Shown: in pieces, positions 24,281 through 32,216 of the stretch
Layout: each line of letters starts with the position of its first letter
Position numbering within the stretch: the stretch's first letter is position 1
From: a virus
Direction: 5' to 3' (one strand)
IMG/VR virus record: IMGVR_UViG_3300018015_000425
Coordinates: 1 to 56,285 of that record
Length of the DNA: 56,285 bases
Notes under the pieces: generated by a model
Database searches by the model: none
Seen by the model: only the letters and a program-made list of their open reading frames with translations
What the model was told of the DNA's origin: nothing
Made by a program: the position numbers and the translations under genes

Positions 24281-24431
24281 GGAGATTTTCTGCCTTCCCC
24301 ACAGACTCCTGTCGATTTGGCCTCTCTATGTTCGGCTCTTGAGAGTCTGGCAGGTTAGCAAGCGATGAGACCACCTTCCGAACTGGTGAGCACCAGCTCT
24401 GCTATCCGATACAGGAGTCGGTGGGGAAGGC
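24281..24431 (+). ncRNA. Structured leader RNA of the Ku unit
   Basis: GCCTTCCCCAC (24292-24302) pairs perfectly with GTGGGGAAGGC (24421-24431), and ACTCCTGT (24305-24312) with ACAGGAGT (24411-24418). The enclosed region has a CTGGTG/CACCAG hairpin (24383-24396). The closing stem ends just before the ribosome binding site of the 24446 gene, so switching could control translation. Confidence 0.6.
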
Positions 24432-24445
24432 AAGACGAGGTGAAT

Positions 24446-24667
24446 ATGTCAGCAGCAAAGAGCATTTTGGAAGAGGTAGCTCTGCGGGAGTTCGGGGCGA
24501 TAACAGAGGAAACCCTTCGGCTGGCTACGCCCATAGCTCAGGCGGAGCTGGAAGAATTAGAGCGGAAAGCAGGGTATCCCACCAGGGTAGGAAAGGGGGC
24601 TGTTCATGCCGATCTATGTAGTGGCCGACAGGGAGCAAACCTGCACTCACTGTCAGGGAACGATTGA
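24446..24667 (+). CDS. Small hypothetical protein
   Basis: A 73-residue protein with gacgaggtg upstream. The first 55 residues look genuinely coding (helical, Glu/Ala-rich). Its last 62 nt overlap the next gene in another frame, so the tail is uncertain. Function unknown. Confidence 0.45.
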   Translation: MSAAKSILEEVALREFGAITEETLRLATPIAQAELEELERKAGYPTRVGKGAVHADLCSGRQGANLHSLSGND

Positions 24668-24839
24668 ACCTGCGTGCTCAGAGGAAACTCTGCCAGAAGA
24701 TGCACGCCTGTGTAGGGCAGGGTACGTCTGGACAAGGCCAGAAGATCAGAAGGTGATGGATCAGTGTCCTGACTGCCAGTTCTTCCCTGAGAACTGTGCG
24801 GAGAGCAAACAGACACCCTGCCAGTATTGGGCAACGTAA
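24606..24839 (+). CDS. Cys-rich zinc-ribbon protein
   Basis: A 77-residue protein with CTHC, CPDC and several further cysteines in a compact layout, suggesting two zinc sites. RBS ggaaagggggc. It precedes Ku in the same unit, so a DNA-repair accessory role is possible but only inferred. Confidence 0.55.
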   Translation: MPIYVVADREQTCTHCQGTIEPACSEETLPEDARLCRAGYVWTRPEDQKVMDQCPDCQFFPENCAESKQTPCQYWAT

Positions 24840-24895
24840 GCAACCTCATGTCGAGTGACAGAGGAATAGATAGAGAAGGAGCAGGAGTTGAGAGA

Positions 24896-25801
24896 ATGAA
24901 AGCATGGCGAAACACGGCAATCGTTATGGGAGTTATGACCATCCCTGTGAAGCTGTACTCTGCTACAAGCGATCACGATATGGAGCGGCATAATCTCCAC
25001 GCCAAAGACGGCGGAAGGGCAAAGCAGGGAAGCAAATTCTGTAGCAAGTGCAAGGCCGATTTAGATGATACGAACACGGTGAAGGGCTACGAGGTCGGCA
25101 AGGATAGAGATATCATCCTGACTCCGCAGGAGCTTGCCACCATCAGCCTCAAGTCGGCCAAGGCAGTTGAGATCGTGGAGTTTACCGCCAGTGACAAGGT
25201 TGACCCACGGATGCCTGAGAATCACTACTTCGTTGCACCAGAGGACATGGGGAAGAAGGGCTTCTCCATCCTGCTGGAGACGATGCAGGACACGGGGCTG
25301 TTTGCCATCGGCAGGGTAGTCTTCAGTGAGACCAAGGAGACCCTTGTCCTGATGCGACCCTTCGGCCACGTCCTGATGCTGCACACGCTGGCATGGGCTG
25401 ATGAGCTGAGGGATGCCTCAGAGCTTACCGATACCACCGTGGCAATCTCCGACAAAGAGCGTGAGCTTGGCAAGATGCTGGTGGAAGTTATGGTCGGCGA
25501 TGGTGACATTAGCAAGTTCCACGACCAGTATCAGGAACAGCTCAGGGCTTTGATCGAGACGAAGGGGTTGGGCGGTGTCATCGAAGTCCAGCCAGAACGT
25601 ACTGAGGAACAGGTGGCGGCTGTGGATGCAGCGGAGCAGCTCCTGGCGAGCATTGTGGCGGTACAGAAGAGTCAGAAGAGCAAGGGCACAGTTCTCCGGG
25701 CTGGCGAAGGGGAAGTCCCCACGGAGTTGGAGCCTGAGTTGTCGCCCAAGCCGAAGAAAACGGCCAAGGCGAAACGCTCTGCCAAAACAGTAGCAGCTTA
25801 G
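24896..25801 (+). CDS. ku: Ku protein for non-homologous end joining
   Basis: A 301-residue bacterial-type Ku. The start 'W...AIVMGVMTIPVKLYSAT' is the diagnostic Ku beta strand. Later pieces fit the Ku core: 'SKFCSKCKADLD', a 'VKGYEVGKDR.IILTPQEL' segment, 'VDPRMPENHYFVAPED', a 'LFAIGRVVFS' strand, and 'LVLMRPFGHVLMLHTL'. Ku homodimers encircle broken DNA ends and recruit LigD-type ligase. ATG 24896 follows aggagttgaga; upstream codons are open but not Ku-like. The C-terminal tail is Lys/Ala-rich, as in many bacterial Ku proteins. The ligase partner is encoded 330 nt downstream. Confidence 0.92.
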   Translation: MKAWRNTAIVMGVMTIPVKLYSATSDHDMERHNLHAKDGGRAKQGSKFCSKCKADLDDTNTVKGYEVGKDRDIILTPQELATISLKSAKAVEIVEFTASDKVDPRMPENHYFVAPEDMGKKGFSILLETMQDTGLFAIGRVVFSETKETLVLMRPFGHVLMLHTLAWADELRDASELTDTTVAISDKERELGKMLVEVMVGDGDISKFHDQYQEQLRALIETKGLGGVIEVQPERTEEQVAAVDAAEQLLASIVAVQKSQKSKGTVLRAGEGEVPTELEPELSPKPKKTAKAKRSAKTVAA

Positions 25802-25930
25802 TGAGACTAGACTGCGTTCGGATTGAGCCTAGCCCTTTGCGCTAGGATTGAGCCTGACCCTCTAGCCTCTCACGTCAGGGCGAGTCCGTAGACACCGTGT
25901 CATTGACACAGATGCCAGCGGAACGCCCTG
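25801..25930 (+). ncRNA. Structured RNA between Ku and ligase genes
   Basis: GTGAGACTAG (25801-25810) pairs with CTAG-CC-TCTCAC (25862-25873) around a CCTAGC/GCTAGG hairpin (25828-25846) and two direct copies of GGATTGAGCCT (25820-25830, 25845-25855). A second domain has CAGGGCG (25876-25882) with CGCCCTG (25924-25930) around GTGTC-ATT-GACAC. Likely intercistronic regulatory or processing structure. Confidence 0.5.
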
Positions 25931-25961
25931 CGGTGAGCGACTAGCTCGAAAGGGGGTCTAT

Positions 25962-26135
25962 ATGGAAATACCTGTCGTAGTGCAGGCTTCCAGTCTCGCC
26001 TATCCTCTGGAAGAGGAAGACTTCTTTGCGGAAGAGCGACTCCGCAAGGAGATGGGAAATCAGGAAGCCCGCCATCTGGATGATGGCGATGAGTGGCCTT
26101 GCCAGCATCTTTCTACCAATGGGGGTGGGCTATGA
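25962..26135 (+). CDS. Small acidic protein (57 aa) coupled to ligase
   Basis: A 57-residue acidic protein (EEEDFFAEERLRKEMG) with gaaagggggtc upstream. Its TGA overlaps the ligase ATG (ATGA), so the two are translated together. Function unknown. Confidence 0.5.
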   Translation: MEIPVVVQASSLAYPLEEEDFFAEERLRKEMGNQEARHLDDGDEWPCQHLSTNGGGL

Positions 26136-27034
26136 ATCTACCGATGAAGTGCCAGAAGCAGAAGAAACCCTTCAGCTCCAGCCGACATCTCTTTGAGCCA
26201 AAGGTGGACGGTTGGCGGTTGAGGATGGTCACCAAGACAGAGTATGGTCAGGTCGAGCTGGATGGAGAGGTGGCTGTCCTGGATGCCCAGGGCGTGCCCC
26301 GCCTTCACCTTGTCCAGCAAAGAGGACAGGACGATCCCCTGTTTCTCAAGACAGCCATGCGGGATTACCCCGCCCTGTTCTTTGGGTTCGATATCCTTCA
26401 GTGTGGGGGCAGGGGTGATCTACACCTGACTCCCCTCAAGACTCGAAAACGGATACTGACGGATATTTGGCCTGCTCTGAGGAAGAACGGCGTTCATCTC
26501 TACAGCAAGAACGGGCATGATATAACAGGCCGCTTCCCTGAGCTGGGCGATCCCCGGAATTGCAAGCTCCTGTCCTGGGTTGAGGGAGATGGGGAAGCAC
26601 TTTTCGAGAAACTCTGTCTTGCTGGTTGGGAAGGCGTGGTGGGCAAAGAGCTGGAGTCGCCATACCTCTACGACAGCAGGACGAAGCTCTGGATCGCCTC
26701 CAAGAGGCCGAAGATCGAGGGGGATTTCGTCATCTGCGGTGCTACCCTGGGCAAGGGAAACCGTGAGGGCTTGGTCGGCTCCCTGATACTCGGAGAGCCA
26801 ACGTCTAGGGGACTGATCTACATGGGAGAGGCCGGCACAGGACTCGGCTTCGCCGATCTGCGAAGGTTGACCGAGAAGCTGTCCCGCAAGGATGCCTGTC
26901 CCTTTACTGACAGGCCGAAGATCGACGGATTCTGGTTCTGGTCTGCGCCCACAGTCAAGGTGGAGATCGCCTATGTCGAGCGCACCAAGGATAACAAGCT
27001 GCGGGAGCCGGTGATAAAGCGCCCGCCGATGTGA
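26132..27034 (+). CDS. ATP-dependent DNA ligase, LigD-type catalytic domain
   Basis: A 300-residue ligase. Motif I is EPKVDGWR with nucleophile Lys24. Motif III-like FFGFDIL, motif IV EGVVGKE and motif V ASKRPK follow in order, then an OB-fold part whose end (VKVEIAYVERTKDNKLREP) matches LigD ligase domains. No polymerase or phosphoesterase domain is attached. The order Ku-ligase in one unit marks a minimal NHEJ system. ATG 26132 is chosen because it overlaps the preceding stop and lies close before motif I. Confidence 0.9.
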   Translation: MNLPMKCQKQKKPFSSSRHLFEPKVDGWRLRMVTKTEYGQVELDGEVAVLDAQGVPRLHLVQQRGQDDPLFLKTAMRDYPALFFGFDILQCGGRGDLHLTPLKTRKRILTDIWPALRKNGVHLYSKNGHDITGRFPELGDPRNCKLLSWVEGDGEALFEKLCLAGWEGVVGKELESPYLYDSRTKLWIASKRPKIEGDFVICGATLGKGNREGLVGSLILGEPTSRGLIYMGEAGTGLGFADLRRLTEKLSRKDACPFTDRPKIDGFWFWSAPTVKVEIAYVERTKDNKLREPVIKRPPM

Positions 27035-27073
27035 AACGCTCTGAAAGTGGAGATGAAACGAAGGGGGTGAAGT

Positions 27074-27334
27074 ATGACACTGGTACAACTGCTGGACAAA
27101 GCCAACGAAGGGTATGATGACCATTTCCTGTCCGAGTTCTACAACAGGAAGACCGGCAAATTCAAGCCGAGGGCCAAGGGGGATGGGCTGGCCCGCTTCA
27201 TCGTTCTGGAGATCATGCAGACCTTTGACGAGAAGGCTAAGGATGCGGACCAGCTACAGGAAGCACTCAAGCTGATGGAGAACGCCAGGGATGATGTCCA
27301 GAGGGTAATTCAGGCCCTGGAACAATATACGTGA
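27074..27334 (+). CDS. Small helical protein
   Basis: An 86-residue, largely helical protein; the C-terminal 45 residues form a probable coiled coil (DADQLQEALKLMENARDD). RBS aaggggg. It follows the ligase and may belong to the same unit. Function unknown. Confidence 0.55.
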   Translation: MTLVQLLDKANEGYDDHFLSEFYNRKTGKFKPRAKGDGLARFIVLEIMQTFDEKAKDADQLQEALKLMENARDDVQRVIQALEQYT

Positions 27335-27346
27335 AGGGGTGACGTG

Positions 27347-27493
27347 ATGATTTATCATTATGAGCACCGCTATCCAAAAGAGATGAAGATGGTGCCTGGT
27401 TCAAAGAACAGAGTACAAGTGAATATCAAAGGGGAGAAGCGTGAGCAGTGCCTGCATTGCGGTAGCTTAAGATCATGTGAACATGATCTATGA
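27347..27493 (+). CDS. Small protein with CxxC (48 aa)
   Basis: A 48-residue peptide starting MIYHYEHRYP, basic, with CLHC and a further Cys/His near the end. RBS gaaggggtgac. Likely a small zinc-binding protein. Confidence 0.45.
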   Translation: MIYHYEHRYPKEMKMVPGSKNRVQVNIKGEKREQCLHCGSLRSCEHDL

Positions 27494-27504
27494 GGGGTGA
27501 GTAC

Positions 27505-27600
27505 ATGATGGAATTATTTTGTGACGGATGTGGAGAGAAAATTGAGCAGGGGCAGGCGGTTGCCCGACATCTGGCCATATTCCGGCGCGCTTCAGTGTAG
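27505..27600 (+). CDS. Very small protein with CxxC (31 aa)
   Basis: A 31-residue peptide with CDGCGEKI near its start, the beginning of a zinc ribbon whose second half is absent. RBS gaggggtgag. It may be a remnant of a longer gene cut just before promoter-like copy C. Confidence 0.4.
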   Translation: MMELFCDGCGEKIEQGQAVARHLAIFRRASV

Positions 27601-27615
27601 TCCCCCCCTCGTCAA

Positions 27616-27649
27616 ATTATGTCAACTTTGTCTCAGCGATCAGTAATAT
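27616..27649 (+). promoter_or_regulatory. Promoter-like repeat, family 1, copy C
   Basis: ATTATGTCAA and CTCAGCGATCAGTAATAT with TGTCAA at 27620-27625, TAATAT at 27644-27649 and an 18-nt spacer. Directly upstream of the sliding-clamp leader. Confidence 0.7.
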
Positions 27650-27825
27650 AGGGAGATTTTCCTCTCCAGTATATGACTAGCAGTAATATCGCAGAGGTGA
27701 GCAGGGCTGGTATAAAGCCTTCACCCCTTCGGAAAGCCCCATCCAGAGAAAATCCTCGTCTCAGCTGGCCTCCACTCGACCATCTGAAATAACCGAGGTC
27801 TCGTGGATGGGGCTAACTGGGTTGT
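27650..27825 (+). ncRNA. Structured leader RNA of the sliding-clamp gene
   Basis: AGCCCCATCCA (27735-27745) pairs perfectly with TGGATGGGGCT (27804-27814) over 58 nt. An upstream hairpin pairs GGTGA (27696-27700) with TCACC (27721-27725) around GGCT/AGCC. The leader is about 220 nt long and ends before the aaaggagcg site of the clamp gene. Confidence 0.55.
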
Positions 27826-27877
27826 AAGGGTCTTCAGATAACAGAATCAAAATTTTGGAAAGGAGCGTGAAAGACAG

Positions 27878-29125
27878 ATGAAGGCAACCCTGAAAACTGC
27901 TGACCTGTTGGGCGTGCTCAACAGAGTCAAGCCCTGCTTAGGGAAACGGGAACCCTATGCAGCGTACCACCTGGCCACCGCTGACGGTGTAGTGCTGGTC
28001 ATCGGCAACGGCGGCGATTCTGCCCTGATGGGTAAGATCAAGGCAACCATAACCAGCAAGGGTGAGACCACCCTGCCTCCGGGAGCAGTGGAGTTCCTGA
28101 AGGCACAAGCCTCTGCCACTGTGACCGTCTCCACCGTACACAAGACGGAAGAGAAGAAGGTCATGGGCCAGGGGCATTGGGAGAATGGTCACTACGTGCA
28201 GGGAGAAGAGGCGCTTCAGACAGTCCACACCTGGAAAGTGAATCTGGAAGCCGGCAACTCCCGCATCTCCTACCCTGCGGCAGATCCCAAGGATATCCCG
28301 GAGCTGCCCATGCCCCTCAAGACGCTGCCCAAGCTGGAGCAGCCTCTAGTGCTGAAGGACTTCGGCGCTGCGCTCTCTGAGGTGTCCTATGCCGTAGCAG
28401 CCAAGAATGACTCACGGCCTATCCTGACCTGCGTTGCTATGGCGCCTGATGCCAAGGGTGTGGCTCTGATAGCCAGCGATGGATTCCGTCTGGCCAAGAC
28501 ATCCATCAAGGGCAGTGTTCCCTCTACCTTTGCCGTCGACGGCGACCTGTTAGCTATCTTGCAGAAGTTCGGGAAGACCAAGTTCTCCTGCAAGAAGGTC
28601 CAGATAGCTAAAGAGAGGGTACAGTGGGTGCTCGTCTTCGAGAGCGACGGCCTGACGGTAATGACCTGCAATGCCGGCGACTTCCCTAAGTGGGAGAAGT
28701 TCATCCCCGAGCATACCCGCAGGGCGCTCCGGGTGGACAACCTTGAGTTCAAGGATGCCATCAGGACAGCGATATCGGCTGTCGGCTCGCAGGGCACTAT
28801 CCGCCTGATCGGAAAGGGCAAGACACTGAGAGTGATCGGCCTCTCCGACCAGACACAGGCAGAGGTCAAGATCCCGTCCAAGGGACGGATACAGCAGGCT
28901 TATCAGGCCAACCATCTGCTGGCTGTTCTCAGCAGAGTGGGAGAGAGGGTGGATATCCTCCATGACACGGAAGCCAAGGATGGGAAGCCGACTCCTGCCA
29001 TTGTGCGGAGCAACGGCAGCACCCACCTGATGTGTGCCCGTGAGGTTGCGGAATGGACCAAGGCTGACGTCAAGGCAGAGGTTCAGGCTCCAGAGGTCGA
29101 GGATCTGGAAGAAGTTCCAGCCTAA
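27878..29125 (+). CDS. dnaN: DNA polymerase III beta-type sliding clamp
   Basis: A 415-residue clamp, slightly longer than the usual 365-380 because of an insertion in the first domain (VMGQGHWENGHYVQGEE). The domain-2 signature 'VSYAVAAKNDSRPILTCVAM' and 'ALIASDGFRLA' are diagnostic. Domain 3 follows with 'VRSNGSTHLMCA' near the end. The C-terminus is acidic. It should form a ring that tethers DNA polymerase or ligase to DNA. No polymerase is encoded in the window, so it may load with a host or distant element polymerase. Confidence 0.85.
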   Translation: MKATLKTADLLGVLNRVKPCLGKREPYAAYHLATADGVVLVIGNGGDSALMGKIKATITSKGETTLPPGAVEFLKAQASATVTVSTVHKTEEKKVMGQGHWENGHYVQGEEALQTVHTWKVNLEAGNSRISYPAADPKDIPELPMPLKTLPKLEQPLVLKDFGAALSEVSYAVAAKNDSRPILTCVAMAPDAKGVALIASDGFRLAKTSIKGSVPSTFAVDGDLLAILQKFGKTKFSCKKVQIAKERVQWVLVFESDGLTVMTCNAGDFPKWEKFIPEHTRRALRVDNLEFKDAIRTAISAVGSQGTIRLIGKGKTLRVIGLSDQTQAEVKIPSKGRIQQAYQANHLLAVLSRVGERVDILHDTEAKDGKPTPAIVRSNGSTHLMCAREVAEWTKADVKAEVQAPEVEDLEEVPA

Positions 29126-29163
29126 AGGTAGTTTAGTCAATAGGCTAAGGAAGGAGCATCATC

Positions 29164-29547
29164 ATGATAAAGTGGGACCCTGTTCTAGTGATAGACAGAT
29201 GCAATGAGGCTGAGGCGATACTGGCCGAAGCCCTCCCCATCATCCAGAGAGCAGCCGCGAAACTTGAGGAAGTGGGGCAGATCCAGGGCATGCCTCAGTA
29301 CATCACGCAGCCGGTGGCCAATGCCAGGGCTTCGGTCGAGAACTGCGGGCGCAGGACCAAGCAGGACATCGAGATGGTTCGGAGTCATGTGCCCAAGAAG
29401 GAACTGGAGCGATGGCGCTTCAAGGGCAAGGCGACGAGTCTCGGCCTTAAGGTCGTGCCCGGCACCAAACCGTACCAATACCACCCTCCCCGGGATACCA
29501 CACCAGGATTCGACGGAACACGGCAAACGTCCCTGGTCGGGCGATGA
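29164..29547 (+). CDS. Hypothetical helical protein
   Basis: A 127-residue protein. The first 85 residues are helical (AEAILAEALPIIQRAAAKLE), the tail Pro/Thr-rich and disordered. RBS aaggagcatc. It overlaps the next gene by 4 nt. Function unknown; it lies in the clamp unit. Confidence 0.55.
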   Translation: MIKWDPVLVIDRCNEAEAILAEALPIIQRAAAKLEEVGQIQGMPQYITQPVANARASVENCGRRTKQDIEMVRSHVPKKELERWRFKGKATSLGLKVVPGTKPYQYHPPRDTTPGFDGTRQTSLVGR

Positions 29548-29864
29548 CCGCCCCGGTAGCGGAGATCAAGAACCTCAAAGCGTTTCCGAAGTTGCTCCAT
29601 ATGACCCATGGAGAGGACGGCGAGCGTGAGTGGTGGGACTGGCATAAGGACAGCAAAAAGGTAGTCATACAGCGCCGCATCAAGACCCCGAAGACCACTT
29701 GGACAGTGTACTTTCTCAATGGGGGAGAGATCGGCTGTCTATATGAAGACGATACGATGAAGAGGTCTGTCGGCGGTGAAGTTGAGACGTGTGTCTCTGC
29801 GTTGGCAGAGCTTGGCTTCAAGGTCGTTTTCCCTCAATCCCTGTTTGACAACGACAGGGACTGA
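29544..29864 (+). CDS. Hypothetical protein
   Basis: A 106-residue alpha/beta protein, Trp-rich (EWWDWHKDSKK), with ATGA overlap with the previous gene. No family recognised. It ends 12 nt before promoter-like copy D. Confidence 0.55.
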   Translation: MTAPVAEIKNLKAFPKLLHMTHGEDGEREWWDWHKDSKKVVIQRRIKTPKTTWTVYFLNGGEIGCLYEDDTMKRSVGGEVETCVSALAELGFKVVFPQSLFDNDRD

Positions 29865-29875
29865 AACACGGTTGA

Positions 29876-29924
29876 ATTATGTCAACCTAGGCTCAGCGAT
29901 TAGTAATATAGAGGGTTTTCCTCT
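29876..29924 (+). promoter_or_regulatory. Promoter-like repeat, family 1, copy D, with start hairpin
   Basis: TGTCAA at 29880-29885 and TAATAT at 29904-29909 (18-nt spacer), with the conserved CTCAGCGAT. AGAGG-GTTTT-CCTCT (29910-29924) follows at once and would form a hairpin at the transcript 5' end. It drives the P-loop ATPase gene. Confidence 0.7.
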
Positions 29925-29939
29925 GTGGAAAGGAGCTTA

Positions 29940-30779
29940 GTGAGTCCAGAGTTTGTAAAGAAACTCGCTCAGTGGCGCAACCGGCACAAAGAGAGATGGG
30001 CCAAGGCTCTGCTTTCTTCTCCGATTCAGACCACCATGAGAAGGATAGTCCGCCCCGAAGGCGTACTCCTCATCATGGGCAGCCGGAGATCGGGGAAGAC
30101 CGGCCTGGCCATGGAGATCATGGACGATTTCCACGACCGCAAGAATATCCCTAGTGCGGTGTGCTATCCGCAGGAGCATAAGAAGCTGAAGAAGCTCCTG
30201 CCCCGGTGGGTCAAGGTGGTAACAAGGCTCAAAGACCTGCCTCCCAACTCGATCTGCGTTGTGGACGAGGCCTCACAGGTAGCCCATGCCAGACGGACTT
30301 CCAGCGGAGCTGCGGTTGATCTGGATGCGCTGGTGGCGATCTCCGAGCAGAAGCACCAGTTGATCATCTTCATCACCCACCATTCCAGGAAGTTCGACAT
30401 CAACGATGTCCACGGTTCCGACATGATCATCTGGAAGATGCCAACGCTGGCCGATACCATGTGGGAGAGGGAAGAGCTACAGATGTATGTGCTGCGGGCC
30501 TGGGAATTTTTCGAGGCTCTGCCGCATGCCAGAGAGTCAGGGAAGTTCAGCCTGCAACAGCTTAAGGCCTGCTACGTCATGAACCTCAAGCGGATGGAGT
30601 TCTACACCTTCAAGAACGGACTCCCGAAGTGGTGGACGAATGAGCTGAGCACGGTCTTCAAGCTGTTCGAGGATCTGGACCCGAACGGAAAGGGGGCGGT
30701 CAAGGCCAAGGAAGTTGAAGCGAAGGTAGTCAAGCGGAAGAAGAAATCAAGGAAGAAGGAGGCCAAGAAGAAGCGATGA
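29940..30779 (+). CDS. P-loop ATPase (Zot/FtsK-like)
   Basis: A 279-residue ATPase starting at GTG 29940 after aaaggagc. Walker A is GSRRSGKT (about 47-54) and Walker B ICVVDE (about 105-110), followed by a sensor-like IFITHHSRK. The spacing resembles zonular-occludens-toxin-like or FtsK/HerA-like ATPases that move DNA. The C-terminal 35 residues are very basic (KKKSRKKEAKKKR), fitting DNA contact. DNA packaging or mobilisation is plausible; no large-terminase nuclease domain is present. Confidence 0.7.
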   Translation: MSPEFVKKLAQWRNRHKERWAKALLSSPIQTTMRRIVRPEGVLLIMGSRRSGKTGLAMEIMDDFHDRKNIPSAVCYPQEHKKLKKLLPRWVKVVTRLKDLPPNSICVVDEASQVAHARRTSSGAAVDLDALVAISEQKHQLIIFITHHSRKFDINDVHGSDMIIWKMPTLADTMWEREELQMYVLRAWEFFEALPHARESGKFSLQQLKACYVMNLKRMEFYTFKNGLPKWWTNELSTVFKLFEDLDPNGKGAVKAKEVEAKVVKRKKKSRKKEAKKKR

Positions 30780-31756
30780 CCAAAGAAGAAGTAATGCAAA
30801 GCATCGGGAGAGTCGCCGACCTGAAGCCCCGGGTAGTGGACTCGGCCACTCCGAGGGTTGTCATGATCGGAACGGAGCAGCTTGCCATCAAGCCGTCCTC
30901 CGGCTCGAAGTCAATCCCGCTCTCAAATGCGGGCTCTGATAGCCTGATGCACCTCGTGGGGATGTCCAACAAGATGCGCAAGGATCTCAGTGGTGGGACA
31001 TTCCTCAAGGCAGCCAGTGAGCTGCTCGCCGCCCAGGGCCAGTTTGTTGTCCTGACAAAGGATGACATAGGCCATGATTTTGTGGGCGGGAAACACTACC
31101 ACGCAGTTGACCCGGAGAGGGCGCTGCGCACTATGGAAAGCCTGGAGATCACGAATTACCACCGTTGCTATCCGCTGGCAGAGAAACGGGCAGTGGTGAT
31201 CGAAGCTGTCGGGCCGAGGATAGAGAGCGTGGTGGTCGGAGACAGGGTTCAGGCTGGCGTTCAAGTCTCTTTCAGCCCCTTTGGGGTTATTGCGCCGGCT
31301 GTCTCGTCCTTCAGCCTGCGGCTGGTCTGCACCAACGGTGCCGCAATCCAGGAAATTGAAGACACGTTCAAGGATACCGGCGGCAGCCGCGATGCGAACG
31401 GGTTTTGGGACTGGTTCAGGAAGAACGTCAAGACGGCCTATAATGAGATCGGCCCTATGACGGAAAGATTCAAGGGGATGCGAGATCACCGGATTACTCC
31501 GAAGGACAGGGCCGGTGCCATCGAGGGGATCATCCGGCAGGGACACCTTGAGGAACTGTCTGAGGCTATCCACGCCCGGGCTCTGCAGGAGCCGCCCCAC
31601 AATGCCTGGGATCTGTTGAATCTGGTCACCTGGGCTGGCACCCATGCTTCAGGGGGTGACTATCAGCTGGTCCGCAGGGCGAACAAGGCAGCGACAACGT
31701 TCTCCACAAACGTCAGTGTTCACAGGGTCTGCCCTCTGTGCAACTCACAGAACTAG
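30776..31756 (+). CDS. DUF932 (phage/plasmid-like) protein
   Basis: A 326-residue protein matching DUF932. The signature is a 'VSFSPFGVIAPAVSSFSLRL' strand pair leading to VCTNGA, and a late 'NAWDLLNLVTWAGTHAS'. A CPLC pair ends the protein. DUF932 proteins are common in phages and plasmids and function is unknown. Overlaps the ATPase stop by 4 nt. Confidence 0.8.
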   Translation: MTKEEVMQSIGRVADLKPRVVDSATPRVVMIGTEQLAIKPSSGSKSIPLSNAGSDSLMHLVGMSNKMRKDLSGGTFLKAASELLAAQGQFVVLTKDDIGHDFVGGKHYHAVDPERALRTMESLEITNYHRCYPLAEKRAVVIEAVGPRIESVVVGDRVQAGVQVSFSPFGVIAPAVSSFSLRLVCTNGAAIQEIEDTFKDTGGSRDANGFWDWFRKNVKTAYNEIGPMTERFKGMRDHRITPKDRAGAIEGIIRQGHLEELSEAIHARALQEPPHNAWDLLNLVTWAGTHASGGDYQLVRRANKAATTFSTNVSVHRVCPLCNSQN

Positions 31757-31782
31757 CTCATACAGTCTGGGCCATTCAGAGA

Positions 31783-31905
31783 ATGACTCAGACGTATGGC
31801 CTGGTCGCCAGGGCCGAGTGCGGTAGACCGATATTCGCGCGTGGGCATGACCGTCCGGCCCTGACGCCTGGTCGCTGGCTGTGTGTGCGAGGTGTAAGAA
31901 GATGA
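31783..31905 (+). CDS. Possible small basic protein (40 aa)
   Basis: A 40-codon frame (MTQTYGLVARAECGRP at the start) in the 240-nt gap after the DUF932 gene. The upstream sequence offers only a weak agaga site. It may be chance; the rest of the gap shows no clear stems or promoter. Confidence 0.3.
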   Translation: MTQTYGLVARAECGRPIFARGHDRPALTPGRWLCVRGVRR

Positions 31906-31994
31906 GTCTCCTTACGGAACAGCTTGACTCCTTCAGGGCTTAAAGCTCTGACAAAGCATAGGCCTTGGTCACAGCCAGCCGAAAGAGAGGACGA

Positions 31995-32216
31995 ATGATC
32001 ATCAGAATAGGTAAGTTCTTCCTGACTTGTCATCTCTGGTGGAGTGCCTGGTGTCTAGGAGGGGCAATCTATTCACTCGTGGTGAGAGACCACGTATGGG
32101 TAGGCATCTTTGGGGGGATGGGGCTCTACTTTGCCATTGTGAATTTGTTAAAGGTAGGCTCAAAACGAGGAGGAAAGAAGGATGAGGAGAAAGAAAGAGA
32201 TCAAAGAGGCCCTTAA
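31995..32216 (+). CDS. Small membrane protein
   Basis: A 73-residue protein with two hydrophobic segments (about 7-28 and 35-53) and a basic, acidic-mixed tail. RBS agagaggac. Probably inserted in the host membrane; function unknown. It overlaps the following gene by 35 nt. Confidence 0.55.
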   Translation: MIIRIGKFFLTCHLWWSAWCLGGAIYSLVVRDHVWVGIFGGMGLYFAIVNLLKVGSKRGGKKDEEKERDQRGP

